From Gemmatirosa kalamazoonensis (GTDB lineage: Bacteria; Gemmatimonadota; Gemmatimonadetes; Gemmatimonadales; Gemmatimonadaceae), in assembly GCF_000522985.1 (NCBI RefSeq), contig NZ_CP007128.1, positions 434,001-498,000 of the forward strand: a stretch of DNA of 64,000 nucleotides, written 5' to 3'. The translations under genes and the position numbers were made by a program. Every line of letters starts with the position of its first letter. Positions within the stretch are counted from its first letter, which is position 1. The notes beneath the pieces were generated by a model. The model saw only the letters and a program-made list of their open reading frames with translations, did not search any database and was not told the DNA's origin. Shown here one piece after another: positions 44,428 through 52,959 of the stretch.

Positions 44428-45635
44428 CAGCGCCCCATCGCGAACAGGGACGCCCACCCGACCTCGCGCGGGAGCTGCCGCGGGTGCTGCACGAGCCGCA
44501 CCGCGAGGTCGGCCATCTTCTCCACCGCCCACTTGAAGTACTCGGGCGTGAGCGAGTTGATGTCCATGTCGGGCGCGGGGTTCATGAAGTCGATCGCGTA
44601 CGGCACGCCGCCGCGGATCGCGAACTCCATGGAGTTCATGTCGTAGCCGAGCGCGTTGCACAGCTTGCGCGCGTCGCCGACGATGCGCGCGCCGAGCTCC
44701 GGCGAGAGGTGCGCGTGCTCGACGATGTACTTCCGCGCCTTCGGGTCGTACTTCATCGGCAGCACCTCGTGGCGCCCGATGACGAGGCAGCGCACGAAGT
44801 GCTCCCATTCGATGAACTCCTGCACGACCATCGTGAGGAGCCCGGTCTCGTTGTAGTTCTCGATCAGCTCCTCGACCGTGCGGCAGATGTAGACGTCCTT
44901 CCATCCGCCGCCGTGGGCGTCCTTCAGCACGCACGGCAGGCCGACGTAGTCGACGATCCCCTGCCAGTCGAGTGGGTACTCGAGGTTGCGGAGGCTCTCC
45001 GTCGGCACGATGCCGGGGACGTACGATCTGTTAGGCAGCACGACGGTCTTCGGGCTCGCGACGCCCAAGCGGTGCGCGAGCGCGGCCCCGAAGAACTTGT
45101 CGTCGGCGCTCCACATGAACGGGTTGTTGACGACCGTGGAGCCCTGGAGCGCGGCCTGCTTCAGGTACGAGCGGTACATCGGCACCTCGTGCGAGATGCG
45201 GTCGATGCACACGTCGTACGGGCACGGCTCGTCGAAGTGCGGCGCGCCGATCTTCGCGAACTCGGCGACGACGCCCGCGTCGCGCGCGTTCACCGCCTCG
45301 ATGAACGCCGGGGGCCACGACCACTCGCGGCCGACGAACAGCCCGATGCGCCCCGTGCGCGTGCGCTCCACGACGGCGGGCGCGCCGGCGGCGGCGAGGT
45401 TCGCGTCCACCGCGCCGGCCGCGGCGGCGTCGCCCGTCCCCGTCCGCGCGATCGCCCTCGCCGACGACGACACGTCCGACGGCGACGCCTTCGACGGCGC
45501 CCGTGTCGCCTTCGACGTGGTCGCCTTCGGCTTGGCCGTCGCCTCGGTCGGCGCCGCCGCCGGGAGACCCTTCTTCGGGCGGAGTCCGCCCGTCTTCGCC
45601 GCAGGACGCGGCGGCTCGTCGCTCTTGTCAGTCAT
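44427..45635 (-). CDS. ATP-grasp protein with Lys/Ala/Pro/Thr-rich N-terminal tail
   Basis: A 402-residue protein (ATG 45635; a GTG at 45641 is possible). Residues ~1-90 are a disordered Lys/Ala/Pro/Ser-rich tail, reminiscent of histone-H1-like tails. The rest is an ATP-grasp ligase: RIGLFVGREWSWPPAFIEAV as pre-ATP-grasp strand, then LPCVLKDAHGGGWKDVYIC, VVQEFIEWEHFVRCLVIG, and YDMNSMEFAIRGGVPYAIDF with MNPAPDMD for Mg-binding residues. It overlaps the hydrolase gene upstream by eight bases and the CP-ATP-grasp downstream by one. The substrate is unknown. Confidence 0.88.
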   Translation of the reverse strand: MTDKSDEPPRPAAKTGGLRPKKGLPAAAPTEATAKPKATTSKATRAPSKASPSDVSSSARAIARTGTGDAAAAGAVDANLAAAGAPAVVERTRTGRIGLFVGREWSWPPAFIEAVNARDAGVVAEFAKIGAPHFDEPCPYDVCIDRISHEVPMYRSYLKQAALQGSTVVNNPFMWSADDKFFGAALAHRLGVASPKTVVLPNRSYVPGIVPTESLRNLEYPLDWQGIVDYVGLPCVLKDAHGGGWKDVYICRTVEELIENYNETGLLTMVVQEFIEWEHFVRCLVIGRHEVLPMKYDPKARKYIVEHAHLSPELGARIVGDARKLCNALGYDMNSMEFAIRGGVPYAIDFMNPAPDMDINSLTPEYFKWAVEKMADLAVRLVQHPRQLPREVGWASLFAMGR

Positions 45636-46344
45636 GTCCACGAAGGTAGAGGCGAATCATGCGCTCCCACCAGGGCCAGTCGTGCGCCCAGCCATCCCAG
45701 ATGCGCAGGGCGTTGCCGACACCCTTCTCCCACAGGGCGCCGGACATCGCGCGGTTGTCCTCGATCGACGGGTCGGTCTCGCCGATCGCGATGATGATGT
45801 CCTGCTGCTGCCACGCGCGGACCTGCCACGGCTGCGCGGTGCGCACGAACGCCTGCGGGTTCACCGCGTGCACGTTCTGGTCGACGTACCCGCCGGTCAT
45901 GAACGTGATGTCGTACTTCCCGCTCATGCCGATGATGCGCCGCACGACGTCGGGGTGGCGCAGCCCGAACGTCATCGCGTGGTAGGCGCCGAAGCTCGCG
46001 CCGGCGGCGATGATGAAGTCGTTGCGGTTCCGCGCGTAGGTGAGCGGCACCACCTCGCGATACACGTACTCGTCGTACTGCAGCTGCCGCCACGCGCGCG
46101 CGCCGGGGTGGCGCATGTCGTCGTACCAGCTCTCGTGGTGCACCTGGTCGAGCGTGTACATCTGCAGCCACCCGTTCTCGAGGTGGTCGCGGAGCACGAG
46201 GTGCATGCGGCGGTCGGGCCACTCGCGGTGCGTGCCGAGCGACGTCGGGAAGACGAGCAGCTTCGCGCCCGCGTGGCCGAAGACCTGGAGCTCCATGTCG
46301 CGGCCGAGCGATGGGCTGTACCAGCGGTGGTATTCGTGGTGCAT
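45628..46344 (-). CDS. Alpha/beta-hydrolase (esterase-like)
   Basis: A 238-residue esterase-fold protein. The nucleophile elbow is GASFGAY, with a likely catalytic Asp in IGETDPS and a His in GWAHDWPWW. The N-terminus (MHHEYHRWYSPSLGRDMELQ) lacks a signal peptide, so the protein is cytoplasmic. It resembles the esterase-D/IroE-like group. Located between ATP-grasp genes, it could release or trim a thioester, ester or amide product, as thioesterases do in peptide synthesis. Its start is 13 bases from a GCTGCGTG-unit hairpin. Confidence 0.85.
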   Translation of the reverse strand: MHHEYHRWYSPSLGRDMELQVFGHAGAKLLVFPTSLGTHREWPDRRMHLVLRDHLENGWLQMYTLDQVHHESWYDDMRHPGARAWRQLQYDEYVYREVVPLTYARNRNDFIIAAGASFGAYHAMTFGLRHPDVVRRIIGMSGKYDITFMTGGYVDQNVHAVNPQAFVRTAQPWQVRAWQQQDIIIAIGETDPSIEDNRAMSGALWEKGVGNALRIWDGWAHDWPWWERMIRLYLRGHD

Positions 46345-46356
46345 GCCTCGAACCTT

Positions 46357-46427
46357 GCTGCGTGGCTGCGTGGCTGCGTACCGCCTGCGTGATCACGCAG
46401 CTACGCAGCTACGCAGCACGCAGCCAC
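46357..46427. repeat. GCTGCGTG-unit hairpin inside the ligase cluster
   Basis: Left units GCTGCGTG, GCTGCGTG, GCTGCGTA (46357-46380) and complementary right units (46401-46427) flank a palindromic centre CTGCGTGATCACGCAG. It lies nine bases beyond the stop at 46436. The same unit forms the hairpin at 48562-48630. Confidence 0.8.
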
Positions 46428-46435
46428 CCGTGGAG

Positions 46436-47290
46436 TTATGCGCTGAGTAGGAACGGTAGTGCCTTCTTGAAGCGTCTGCGCCACGTCGCCTCCGTGTGCC
46501 GCGCGCCCTCCTCCTCGACGTACCGGAAGTTCTCCCCCTCCGTGTAGCCCTTGGCGAGCAACACGTCGCGGAGACGGCGCGCGTCGGCGAGCGTGTGGCC
46601 GCCCTCGCGCGTGCCCATGTCGACGTAGAGGCGGCCCATGCCCGGGGGATTCGGGGTGTGGCGCACCCAGTCGAAGATCCGCCGCTCGCCGAACCAGAGC
46701 GCGGGGGAGAGCGCGCCGGCGAAGCCGAACGCGTGCGGGCGGCGGAAGAACGCGTACAGGCTCACGAGCCCGCCCATCGACGAGCCGACGATGCCCGTCT
46801 GCTCGCGCTCCGGCAGCGTGCGGAACTCGTCGTCGATCTGCGGCTTCAGCGTGTCGAGCAGGAAGTCCACGTACAGGTCGGCGACGCCCCCCGCGCCGAT
46901 CGCCGGCTCGAGGAACGGCCCATACTCGTCGAGCCGCGCGCTCCCCGTGTTCGCCACGCCGACGACGATCGCCTCGAAGCCGAGTCGCGCCGCGGTCGTC
47001 ATCGCGAAGTCGACGCGCCACGAGCCCGAGAACGAGAGCGCGGGGTCGAACAGGTTCTGCCCGTCCTGCATGTAGATGACGGGGAAGCGGAAGTCGCCGC
47101 GCCCGTACGATGGCGGCAGGTACACGTACACGTCGCGCGTGTTGAACAGCTGCGGGCTGAACACCTCGGGGAGCACGTACATGCTTCCCGGCGGCGTGCG
47201 GCGCCGCCGCGCGATCCCCTCGGGGCGCGCGCGGCGGCGGAACGGGGACACGCCGGGGACGCCGCCGACGGGGAGGCTGCCTAACGGCAT
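46436..47290 (-). CDS. Enterochelin-esterase-like alpha/beta-hydrolase
   Basis: A 284-residue hydrolase of the Fes/IroE-like esterase group. It has VYVYLPPSYGRGDFRFPVIY, the substrate-side YMQDGQNLFD, the nucleophile elbow VGSSMGGLVS and a catalytic His in GARHTEATW. There is no signal peptide. The ATG at 47290 has GGAG seven bases upstream, 13 bases after the preceding ATP-grasp stop. It is the second hydrolase of the cluster and is not closely similar to the one at 45628. Confidence 0.87.
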   Translation of the reverse strand: MPLGSLPVGGVPGVSPFRRRARPEGIARRRRTPPGSMYVLPEVFSPQLFNTRDVYVYLPPSYGRGDFRFPVIYMQDGQNLFDPALSFSGSWRVDFAMTTAARLGFEAIVVGVANTGSARLDEYGPFLEPAIGAGGVADLYVDFLLDTLKPQIDDEFRTLPEREQTGIVGSSMGGLVSLYAFFRRPHAFGFAGALSPALWFGERRIFDWVRHTPNPPGMGRLYVDMGTREGGHTLADARRLRDVLLAKGYTEGENFRYVEEEGARHTEATWRRRFKKALPFLLSA

Positions 47291-47303
47291 CCGGTCGCTC
47301 CGC

Positions 47304-48527
47304 TCATCCGGCGTACATGCGGAGGTCGGTGCCCACGAGATCCGCCATCTCCTGCGCGCGCTCGAGGTCGGGGTGGCGCAGCGTCACGTAGCCGTCGGAG
47401 ACGAGCGTGAGGATCCAGTCGCGCCGCGGCGCGCCGACGGGCAGCAGGTCGACGTTCACGATCCACTCGCCGAACAGCTCCCGGATGCGGTCGAGCCCCT
47501 CGATGCGCCGGATGCGCCCCTGCCCCTCGGCGCGCTTGAAGATGTTCACCGAGTTGTACTTCCGCTCCACCTTCTGCGACCACGTGCCCTTGATCTCGGC
47601 CTCGCCGTAGCCGTCGAAGCAGTCGATGTCGTTGCCGTAGTTCATGAGATCCACGGTGTGGGCGCCGGGCGGCCGCGCCGCGATCTCGCCGAACACGACC
47701 TCGCCGTCGGGCTTCTTGTACCACTCCATGTGCGTGAAGCCGGTCTGGAAGTCGAGCGCCTTCAGCACCGCCTGCCCCATCGCGACGCCGCCCGCCACGC
47801 GCTCGCCGTGCACGTCGCGCAGCGTGAGCGTCTGGGGGCTGATCCACTCGTTCTGCCGCGCGATGAGCGGGCGCGGACGGTAGAAGCCGACGTTGAAGAA
47901 CTTGATCTCGCCGTCGACGCAGATCGTGTCGTAGGTGTACTCCTCGCCGTCGATGAACTCCTCGACGTTCACCTCGTCGATGTGCCCCATCTTCGCGAGC
48001 GCCTGCTCCAGCTCGCGCGCGTCGTCGACGCGGAACGTGTCCATGGAGCCGGCGCCCGCGATCGGCTTCACGATCGCCGGATAGCCGACCTGCTCCACGC
48101 CGGCGCGCACCTGGTCGTTCGTCGTCGCGCGCACGTGCTTCGGCACGCGGATGCCGGCCGCGCCGACGGCCTGCTTCATGGCGTCCTTGTCGCGGAACAG
48201 CGTCGCCTGCTCGACACCCATGCCCGGGACGCCGAGGGCGCGGCGCAGCTTCGCGGCGAGGATGACCCCCGGCTCCCACAGGCACACCACCCGCTCGATC
48301 CCGGCGCGGGTGCTGCGCGTCGCCTCGACCACCTGGCGCACGACGGCGTCCTCGTCGGCGAGCGACGCCGTCTGCATGTAGCCGCTCAGGTGCTCGCGGG
48401 CGAGCGGCGGCAGCTCGTGCTGCGGCACGTCGGACAGTCCGTACACCTTCGCCCCGGCGCGCGCGAGCCCGCGCGTGAAGTACGGCATCTCCGCCGGGTA
48501 CCCGGGCGCGATCATGATCACGTTCAT
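47304..48527 (-). CDS. ATP-grasp ligase (L-amino-acid-ligase-like)
   Basis: A 407-residue ATP-grasp enzyme. The N-terminal domain is MNVIMIAPGYPAEMPYFTRG. The ATP-binding part has FRDKDAMKQAVGAAGIRVPK, YPAIVKPIAGAGSMDTFRV, NVEEFIDGEEYTYDT, FTHMEWYKKPDGEVVFGEIA and ARPPGAHTVDLMNYGND. This is the pattern of biotin-carboxylase-like and dipeptide/carnosine-type ligases. GAGGGA lies upstream of ATG 48527. It is a paralogue of the protein at 48634 (shared THMEW and EIAARPPGA blocks), so the two may add successive residues. Confidence 0.88.
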   Translation of the reverse strand: MNVIMIAPGYPAEMPYFTRGLARAGAKVYGLSDVPQHELPPLAREHLSGYMQTASLADEDAVVRQVVEATRSTRAGIERVVCLWEPGVILAAKLRRALGVPGMGVEQATLFRDKDAMKQAVGAAGIRVPKHVRATTNDQVRAGVEQVGYPAIVKPIAGAGSMDTFRVDDARELEQALAKMGHIDEVNVEEFIDGEEYTYDTICVDGEIKFFNVGFYRPRPLIARQNEWISPQTLTLRDVHGERVAGGVAMGQAVLKALDFQTGFTHMEWYKKPDGEVVFGEIAARPPGAHTVDLMNYGNDIDCFDGYGEAEIKGTWSQKVERKYNSVNIFKRAEGQGRIRRIEGLDRIRELFGEWIVNVDLLPVGAPRRDWILTLVSDGYVTLRHPDLERAQEMADLVGTDLRMYAG

Positions 48528-48561
48528 CGAGAGATCCCTCGGACGTTCAAGGTTCGTCCTC

Positions 48562-48630
48562 GCTGCGTGGCTGCGTGCTGCGTGGCTGCGTGACGTGCAG
48601 GCCCCTCACGCAGCCACGCAGCCACGCAGC
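48562..48630. repeat. GCTGCGTG-unit hairpin between the two ATP-grasp paralogues
   Basis: Left arm units GCTGCGTG, GCTGCGT, GCTGCGTG, GCTGCGTGA (48562-48593) pair with TCACGCAGCCACGCAGCCAC and GCAGC (48606-48630). It begins four bases beyond the stop at 48634 and precedes the next gene in the same direction, so it would sit in the middle of the transcript. Confidence 0.8.
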
Positions 48631-48633
48631 ATC

Positions 48634-49860
48634 TCACGCCAGCTCGACTCGGACATTCGAGACCACGTCCCGCAGTGCCTCCACCACGACCTGCGTCTCC
48701 GGGTGCCTAACGAGAATCCAGCCGTCGCCCTCGTACGTCGGCCGCGCCTCGGCGCCGAGCGTCGGGAGCTGCGCGTCGACGACGAGCTCCTTCACGTCGT
48801 GGCGCACCCGCTCCAGTCCGTGCACGGCCCGGATGCGTCCCCCCTGCGGTCCCTGCGCGCGCAGGAACGCGATGCCCGCCGCGTACTTCCGCGCCGGCGG
48901 CGCGAACGTGCCGAACACCATCACCTCCGCCCAGCTCCGCACGAAGTCGGTGTCGGTCGCGCGCGAGACGAGCGTCGTGATCTGCGCGCCGGGCGGGCGC
49001 GCGGCGATCTCGCTCACCGCCACGCTCCCATCGCGCCGCCGGAACCACTCCATGTGCGTCAGCCCCGTCGTCATGCCTAACGCCTGCAGCGCGCGGTCGC
49101 CCACCGCCTTCGCGTCGTCGTAGCGGGGCTCGTCCACCTCGCGCGGCAGCACCACGCACCACTGGATCCACGGGTTGCGCACGACCTCGAGCGGCGTCGG
49201 ATAGTAGTGGGTGAGCGAGTGCCACACCTGCCGGCCGTCGATCGAGATCGTCTCCAGCGAGTGCTCGTCCCCCGTCACGAACTCCTCGACGAGCACCGGG
49301 TTCCCGCCGGACGGCGGCGCCGCCTCGAGCGCGTGCGCGAGCGAGCTCGCGTCGTCCGCCCGGAACGTCGCCACCGAGCCGGCGCCGGCGGGCGGCTTCA
49401 CGACGACCGGGAAACCGACCTCGCGCACGAACGCGTCCGCGTCGGCGACCGTCTCCGCGAGCCGGTGCCGCGCCACCGGCACGCCCGCCGCGCGCAGCAC
49501 GTCCTTCATGCGCGCCTTGTCGCGGAAGTTGCGCGCCGCCTCGCTCGGCAGCCCCGCGATGCCGAGCCGCTCGCGCACCTCGGCCAGCGGCACCTGCAGC
49601 TGCTCGTACGCGCCGAACAGCCGATCGGGGCGTCCCAGTCGATCGGCCAGCGACTCCACGGCCCACGCGAGCTGCCCCGGATCGAGCACGTCGTCCACCC
49701 GCCAGTGCGCCGCGATCGCGCGCCGCACCGCCTCCGGCGCCCGCTCCTGCGGGTCGGTGGAGACGACGCCTAACCGCACGCCGGGCAGCGACGCGATCGC
49801 GGTCACCATGCGCGAGGCATTCTCGCTCAGGAGCGGGGCGGCGAAGAGAACGGTCGGCAT
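48634..49860 (-). CDS. ATP-grasp ligase, paralogue of the downstream gene
   Basis: A 408-residue ATP-grasp enzyme with FRDKARMKDVLRAAGVPVAR, FPVVVKPPAGAGSVATFRAD, PVLVEEFVTGDEHSLETISI, LTHMEWFRRRDGSVAVSEIA and ARPPGAQITTLVSRATD. The N-terminal segment (MPTVLFAAPLLSENASRMVT) suggests a pre-ATP-grasp domain of another specificity than its neighbour at 47304. No ribosome site precedes ATG 49860, because the start codon directly abuts a GGGACTC repeat array. Expression may depend on the repeat or on read-through. Confidence 0.87.
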   Translation of the reverse strand: MPTVLFAAPLLSENASRMVTAIASLPGVRLGVVSTDPQERAPEAVRRAIAAHWRVDDVLDPGQLAWAVESLADRLGRPDRLFGAYEQLQVPLAEVRERLGIAGLPSEAARNFRDKARMKDVLRAAGVPVARHRLAETVADADAFVREVGFPVVVKPPAGAGSVATFRADDASSLAHALEAAPPSGGNPVLVEEFVTGDEHSLETISIDGRQVWHSLTHYYPTPLEVVRNPWIQWCVVLPREVDEPRYDDAKAVGDRALQALGMTTGLTHMEWFRRRDGSVAVSEIAARPPGAQITTLVSRATDTDFVRSWAEVMVFGTFAPPARKYAAGIAFLRAQGPQGGRIRAVHGLERVRHDVKELVVDAQLPTLGAEARPTYEGDGWILVRHPETQVVVEALRDVVSNVRVELA

Positions 49861-50010
49861 TCGGGACTCGGGACTCGGGACTCGGGACTCGAGACTCGGG
49901 GATCCGGTGCTGCCAGCAGGGATCAGGCCGTTGCTTCGCCCGCGTCCGTCCGCTCCATTGGCTCCTCCGCGCCGAGTCCCGAGTCGCGAGTCCCGAGTCC
50001 CGACGACTCG
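49861..50010. repeat. GGGACTC-unit inverted array at the end of the GH57-like gene
   Basis: Five or six GGGACTC-type units (49861-49899) face complementary units (49973-50010) across ~75 bases. The right block is inside the coding region of the GH57-like gene and encodes its SGLGTRDSGLG tail. The unit is the same as at 13951-14065. Confidence 0.8.
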
Positions 50011-52210
50011 AGTTCCGACGACGCCCAGTCGTCCGACCACGCGCGCGGCGAGAATCCCAGCCGGCGGGCCACCGGCGCCAGCCGCGCCGCCGCCTCCGGC
50101 GACGCCGTCGAGCGCACCTGATGGAAGAGCGTCTGCGCGTCGAACGGCGGTACGCCGCGCAGCGAGTCGCGCAGGTCGATGAGGCCGAGCACCCGCGCGA
50201 TCGCCGGCGGCGACGTGTCGGTGGCGAGCGTCTGCACCGCCCGTCGCAGCGCCGACGAGACGAGCGGCGCGAGCTCCGCCTCGCCCGCCTCGAGCTGCTC
50301 GCGCTCCTCCTCGCTCAGCAGCCGGTGCACGACGGCGCGCCGCACCGCGCGCTCCACCGCCTGGCGCGCGCGGTACGGCAGGTCGGGCAGCTTCAGCGCG
50401 GTGCCGAGCGGCGCCGCCTCGGGGGCGCCGTCGTGCGCGGTCTGTCGTACGAGCACCGTGATCGCGCGCGGATCGACGTCCGCCAGCCGCACCGGGACCG
50501 AGCGGCCCTGCACCGGATGCTCCTCGGTGACCACCGGCTGCGAACCAGGCGGGGTGAGGCCGGTGCGCCCGTGCTGCGCGCCGGTCGCGAACCCCGGCAC
50601 GTCGACGAGCACGTCGAACGTCCACTCGCGCCCCGTGCGCCGCTGGACGAGCCGCACGAGATGCCCGTGCTGTCCGTGCACGGTGGCCGACCATGCCTCG
50701 GGCAGCTCCGCGTCCGCGTCGGCGCCGAAGCGGCGAAGCGCGGCGTAGCCGGCGGCCACGCGGATCGCGGGCGGACGCGTCGGGCGCGCGCGGCGCAGGT
50801 AGACGTCGCGGCCCGTTCCCTCGCCGGCGTCGTTGCTCTCCGCGCGCGCGCGAGCCGCTCCAGCAGCCGTCGTTCCATCTCGCGCGCGGCGTCCGCGTCC
50901 ACCAGACCGGCGAGCTCGATGACGCGCGCCGCGGCGCGCAGCACGATGCGCGGCTCGGGACGCGCGAGGTCGTCGAAGAACCACGCGCACGACGTGTTCG
51001 CGCGCAGCACGTGGCGCTCCATCTCGAGCAGCGCGCGGGCGCGCACCTCGGACGCGTCGGGCGTCGGTGCGCCGCGCGGCAGCGGGCCGCGCTCGCCGTT
51101 CTCCCCCGCCTCGTAGCGATCGCGCGCCGCCCACGGGTCGCCGAGCACCGCGGGACCCTCGCGCTCGAACAGCGCGTGCGCGTCGGCGGTGAGGCCGTCC
51201 ACCGCCTCGCGCAGCGGCGCGCGCCAGCGCTGCTGCGTCCCCGGCTCGACGCGGCAGCCGCAGTCGAGCCGCCACCGGTCCACGCCGTGCCCGCAGCTCC
51301 ACGCGCTCGGCGCCACGATCCCCACCGGGCGCGTGGCCGGATGCCGCGCGAGATACGCGGCGAAGTTCTCGAGCCGCACGCGCCGGTCGCGCTCGAGGAT
51401 GTCCACCGCCGCGGCGAGCGCCATGTCGCCGAAGCGGTGGTGATGGCCGTACGTCTCGCCGTCGGTCGCGATGGCCACGAGGCGCCCGCTGTCCGCGGAG
51501 TCGCCGTCCGCCGGCGCCGTCTCCTCGGCGAGCTGCTCGGCCATGCGGCGGCCGTCGCGCAGCAGCCCGCCGAAGGCGACGTCGGCCGACCGCTTGCCGT
51601 CGTAGACGAACAGCGCGATCTCGCGCCCGCTCGCCGTGGTGTAGAGGCCCGGCGCGCCGTCGGGCGGCGCGTCGGTCACCTGGTGCCCGGCGAGCACGGT
51701 GAAGCGGATCCCCTGCTCGGCCAGCACGTCGAGCGTCTCGTCGTCGACCCCGGTCTCGGGGAGCCACATCCCCTCCGGCGCGCGGCCGAACCGCCTAACG
51801 AAATCGGCGATGCCCCACCGCACCGTGGTGACCTTGTCGCGCCGGCCGAGCAGCGGCAGCACGACGTGGTCGTACGGGTGCGCGAGCGCGTTGCCGTGCC
51901 CCACGCGCGCGCGGCTCTCGCGGTCGGCGGCGACGATCGCGTCGTGCACGGTCGGCATGCGCCGCGCGAGCCACGCGAGCAGCGACGGCCCGACGTCGAA
52001 GCTCGTGTACGCGAGCGCGTTGACCACGCGGCGGATGCGCCCCTCGCCGTCGAGCACCCGTGCGGCCACCACGCCGCGATACGACTCCGCGGCCACGCGC
52101 GCCGTCCAGTCGTGATACGGCTCGGCGTCCGGCTCGCGCTCGATCTCCTCGAACCAGGGATCCTCGCGCGGCGGCTGGTAGAAGTGGGCGTGGATGACGA
52201 CCGAGTGCAT
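49923..52210 (-). CDS. GH57-like glycoside hydrolase (DUF3536 type), frameshifted
   Basis: A ~760-residue amylase/mannosidase-like protein split across two frames. Positions 52210 to ~50853 read MHSVVIHAHFYQPPREDPWF, the GH57 opening. They continue with WLPETGVDDETLDVLAEQGI and ATDGETYGHHH, and reach MERRLLERLARA. From ~50840 the second frame continues AESNDAGEGTGRDVYLRRAR and runs to the stop at 49923 with good codon use. The frames would join if one CG unit were removed from the (CG)6 tract at 50841-50852 (or one base were added). The enzyme would act on alpha-glucans in the cytoplasm, since there is no signal peptide. The break may be a sequencing error, a slippage switch or a true lesion. 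Confidence 0.75.
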
Positions 52211-52231
52211 GGATTATGGGGACGGCTTGCT

Positions 52232-52320
52232 TCCACAGATTACACAGAAAAAGAATAGCGATGCGGTTCTAGCTGCGAGCTAGTCCCTCATCGCTGTTCT
52301 TCATCTGTGTAATCTGTGGA
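52232..52320. repeat. TCCACAGATTACACAGA hairpin with nested inner hairpin
   Basis: The left arm TCCACAGATTACACAGA...GCGATG (52232-52264) pairs with the right arm CATCGCTG...TCTGTGTAATCTGTGGA (52289-52320). The loop contains a second hairpin CTAGCTGCGAGCTAG (52269-52283). It is markedly A/T-rich compared with the window. It lies 3' of the gene ending at 52344 and just upstream of the GH57-like start. Confidence 0.85.
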
Positions 52321-52343
52321 CGAACGCTCGTTGCGTTAGGCAC

Positions 52344-52814
52344 TCACGGAGCCGTGGAGTCGGGGACGGCGGCCGGTGCGGCGTCGGCGGGTGTCGGCAG
52401 CGTGACGCCGGCCTTCGCGGCGCGGCGCTCCAGCGTCTCGCGGTCGCGCAGGCTGCGCAGCAGGGCGTCGGTCTCGCGATTCTGCAGGTAGCGGCCGCGC
52501 TCCCACCCTTCGACGATGCCGCGCGGTGTGCCGTAGAGCAGCTCGCCGAGCTGCGCGGGCGTGACGCCGATCGACTCGCGCAGCTGTCGGATCTCCTTCG
52601 GCAGCAGCAGCGCGTGCTCGGCACGGATGCGATCCACCGCGGCGCGCTCGGCGAGCTCGCGCTGCTCCACGGTGCGCTGCTCGTCGTTGCACTTCATGCA
52701 GCGGTACAGCTCGCGCTGCACCTCGGCGCTCATGCCGCTCACGCGGATCGTCACGGTCTCGACGGCGCGCTGATACCGGCCGCCGCAGAAGCGATGCAGA
52801 TGATTGTCCAGCAT
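52344..52814 (-). CDS. MqsA/YgiT-like zinc-finger HTH regulator without a toxin partner
   Basis: A 156-residue protein. The N-terminus has a short zinc-finger-like pattern (FCGGRY, then YRCMKC), followed by VTIRVSG as in MqsA/YgiT antitoxins. An XRE-type helix-turn-helix follows: PKEIRQLRESIGVTPAQLGE, then LLYGTPRGIVEGWERGRY. MqsA normally binds the toxin MqsR through its zinc domain. No small toxin gene is adjacent on either side, so this is an orphan regulator. The C-terminus is Pro/Ala-rich. Confidence 0.8.
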   Translation of the reverse strand: MLDNHLHRFCGGRYQRAVETVTIRVSGMSAEVQRELYRCMKCNDEQRTVEQRELAERAAVDRIRAEHALLLPKEIRQLRESIGVTPAQLGELLYGTPRGIVEGWERGRYLQNRETDALLRSLRDRETLERRAAKAGVTLPTPADAAPAAVPDSTAP

Positions 52815-52959
52815 GCGTGGGAAGCTAACACGATGGGCGCGCCGGTCGGAGCGAGGTGGGCGCGGCGACGGCGGCCTCCGCGTTTCCTTCCGGCGCGATG
52901 ATCGTATGTGGGGTGACGCTCACCGCACCGTCCTCCGGGCGTCCGATTTCCCCTCCCTC

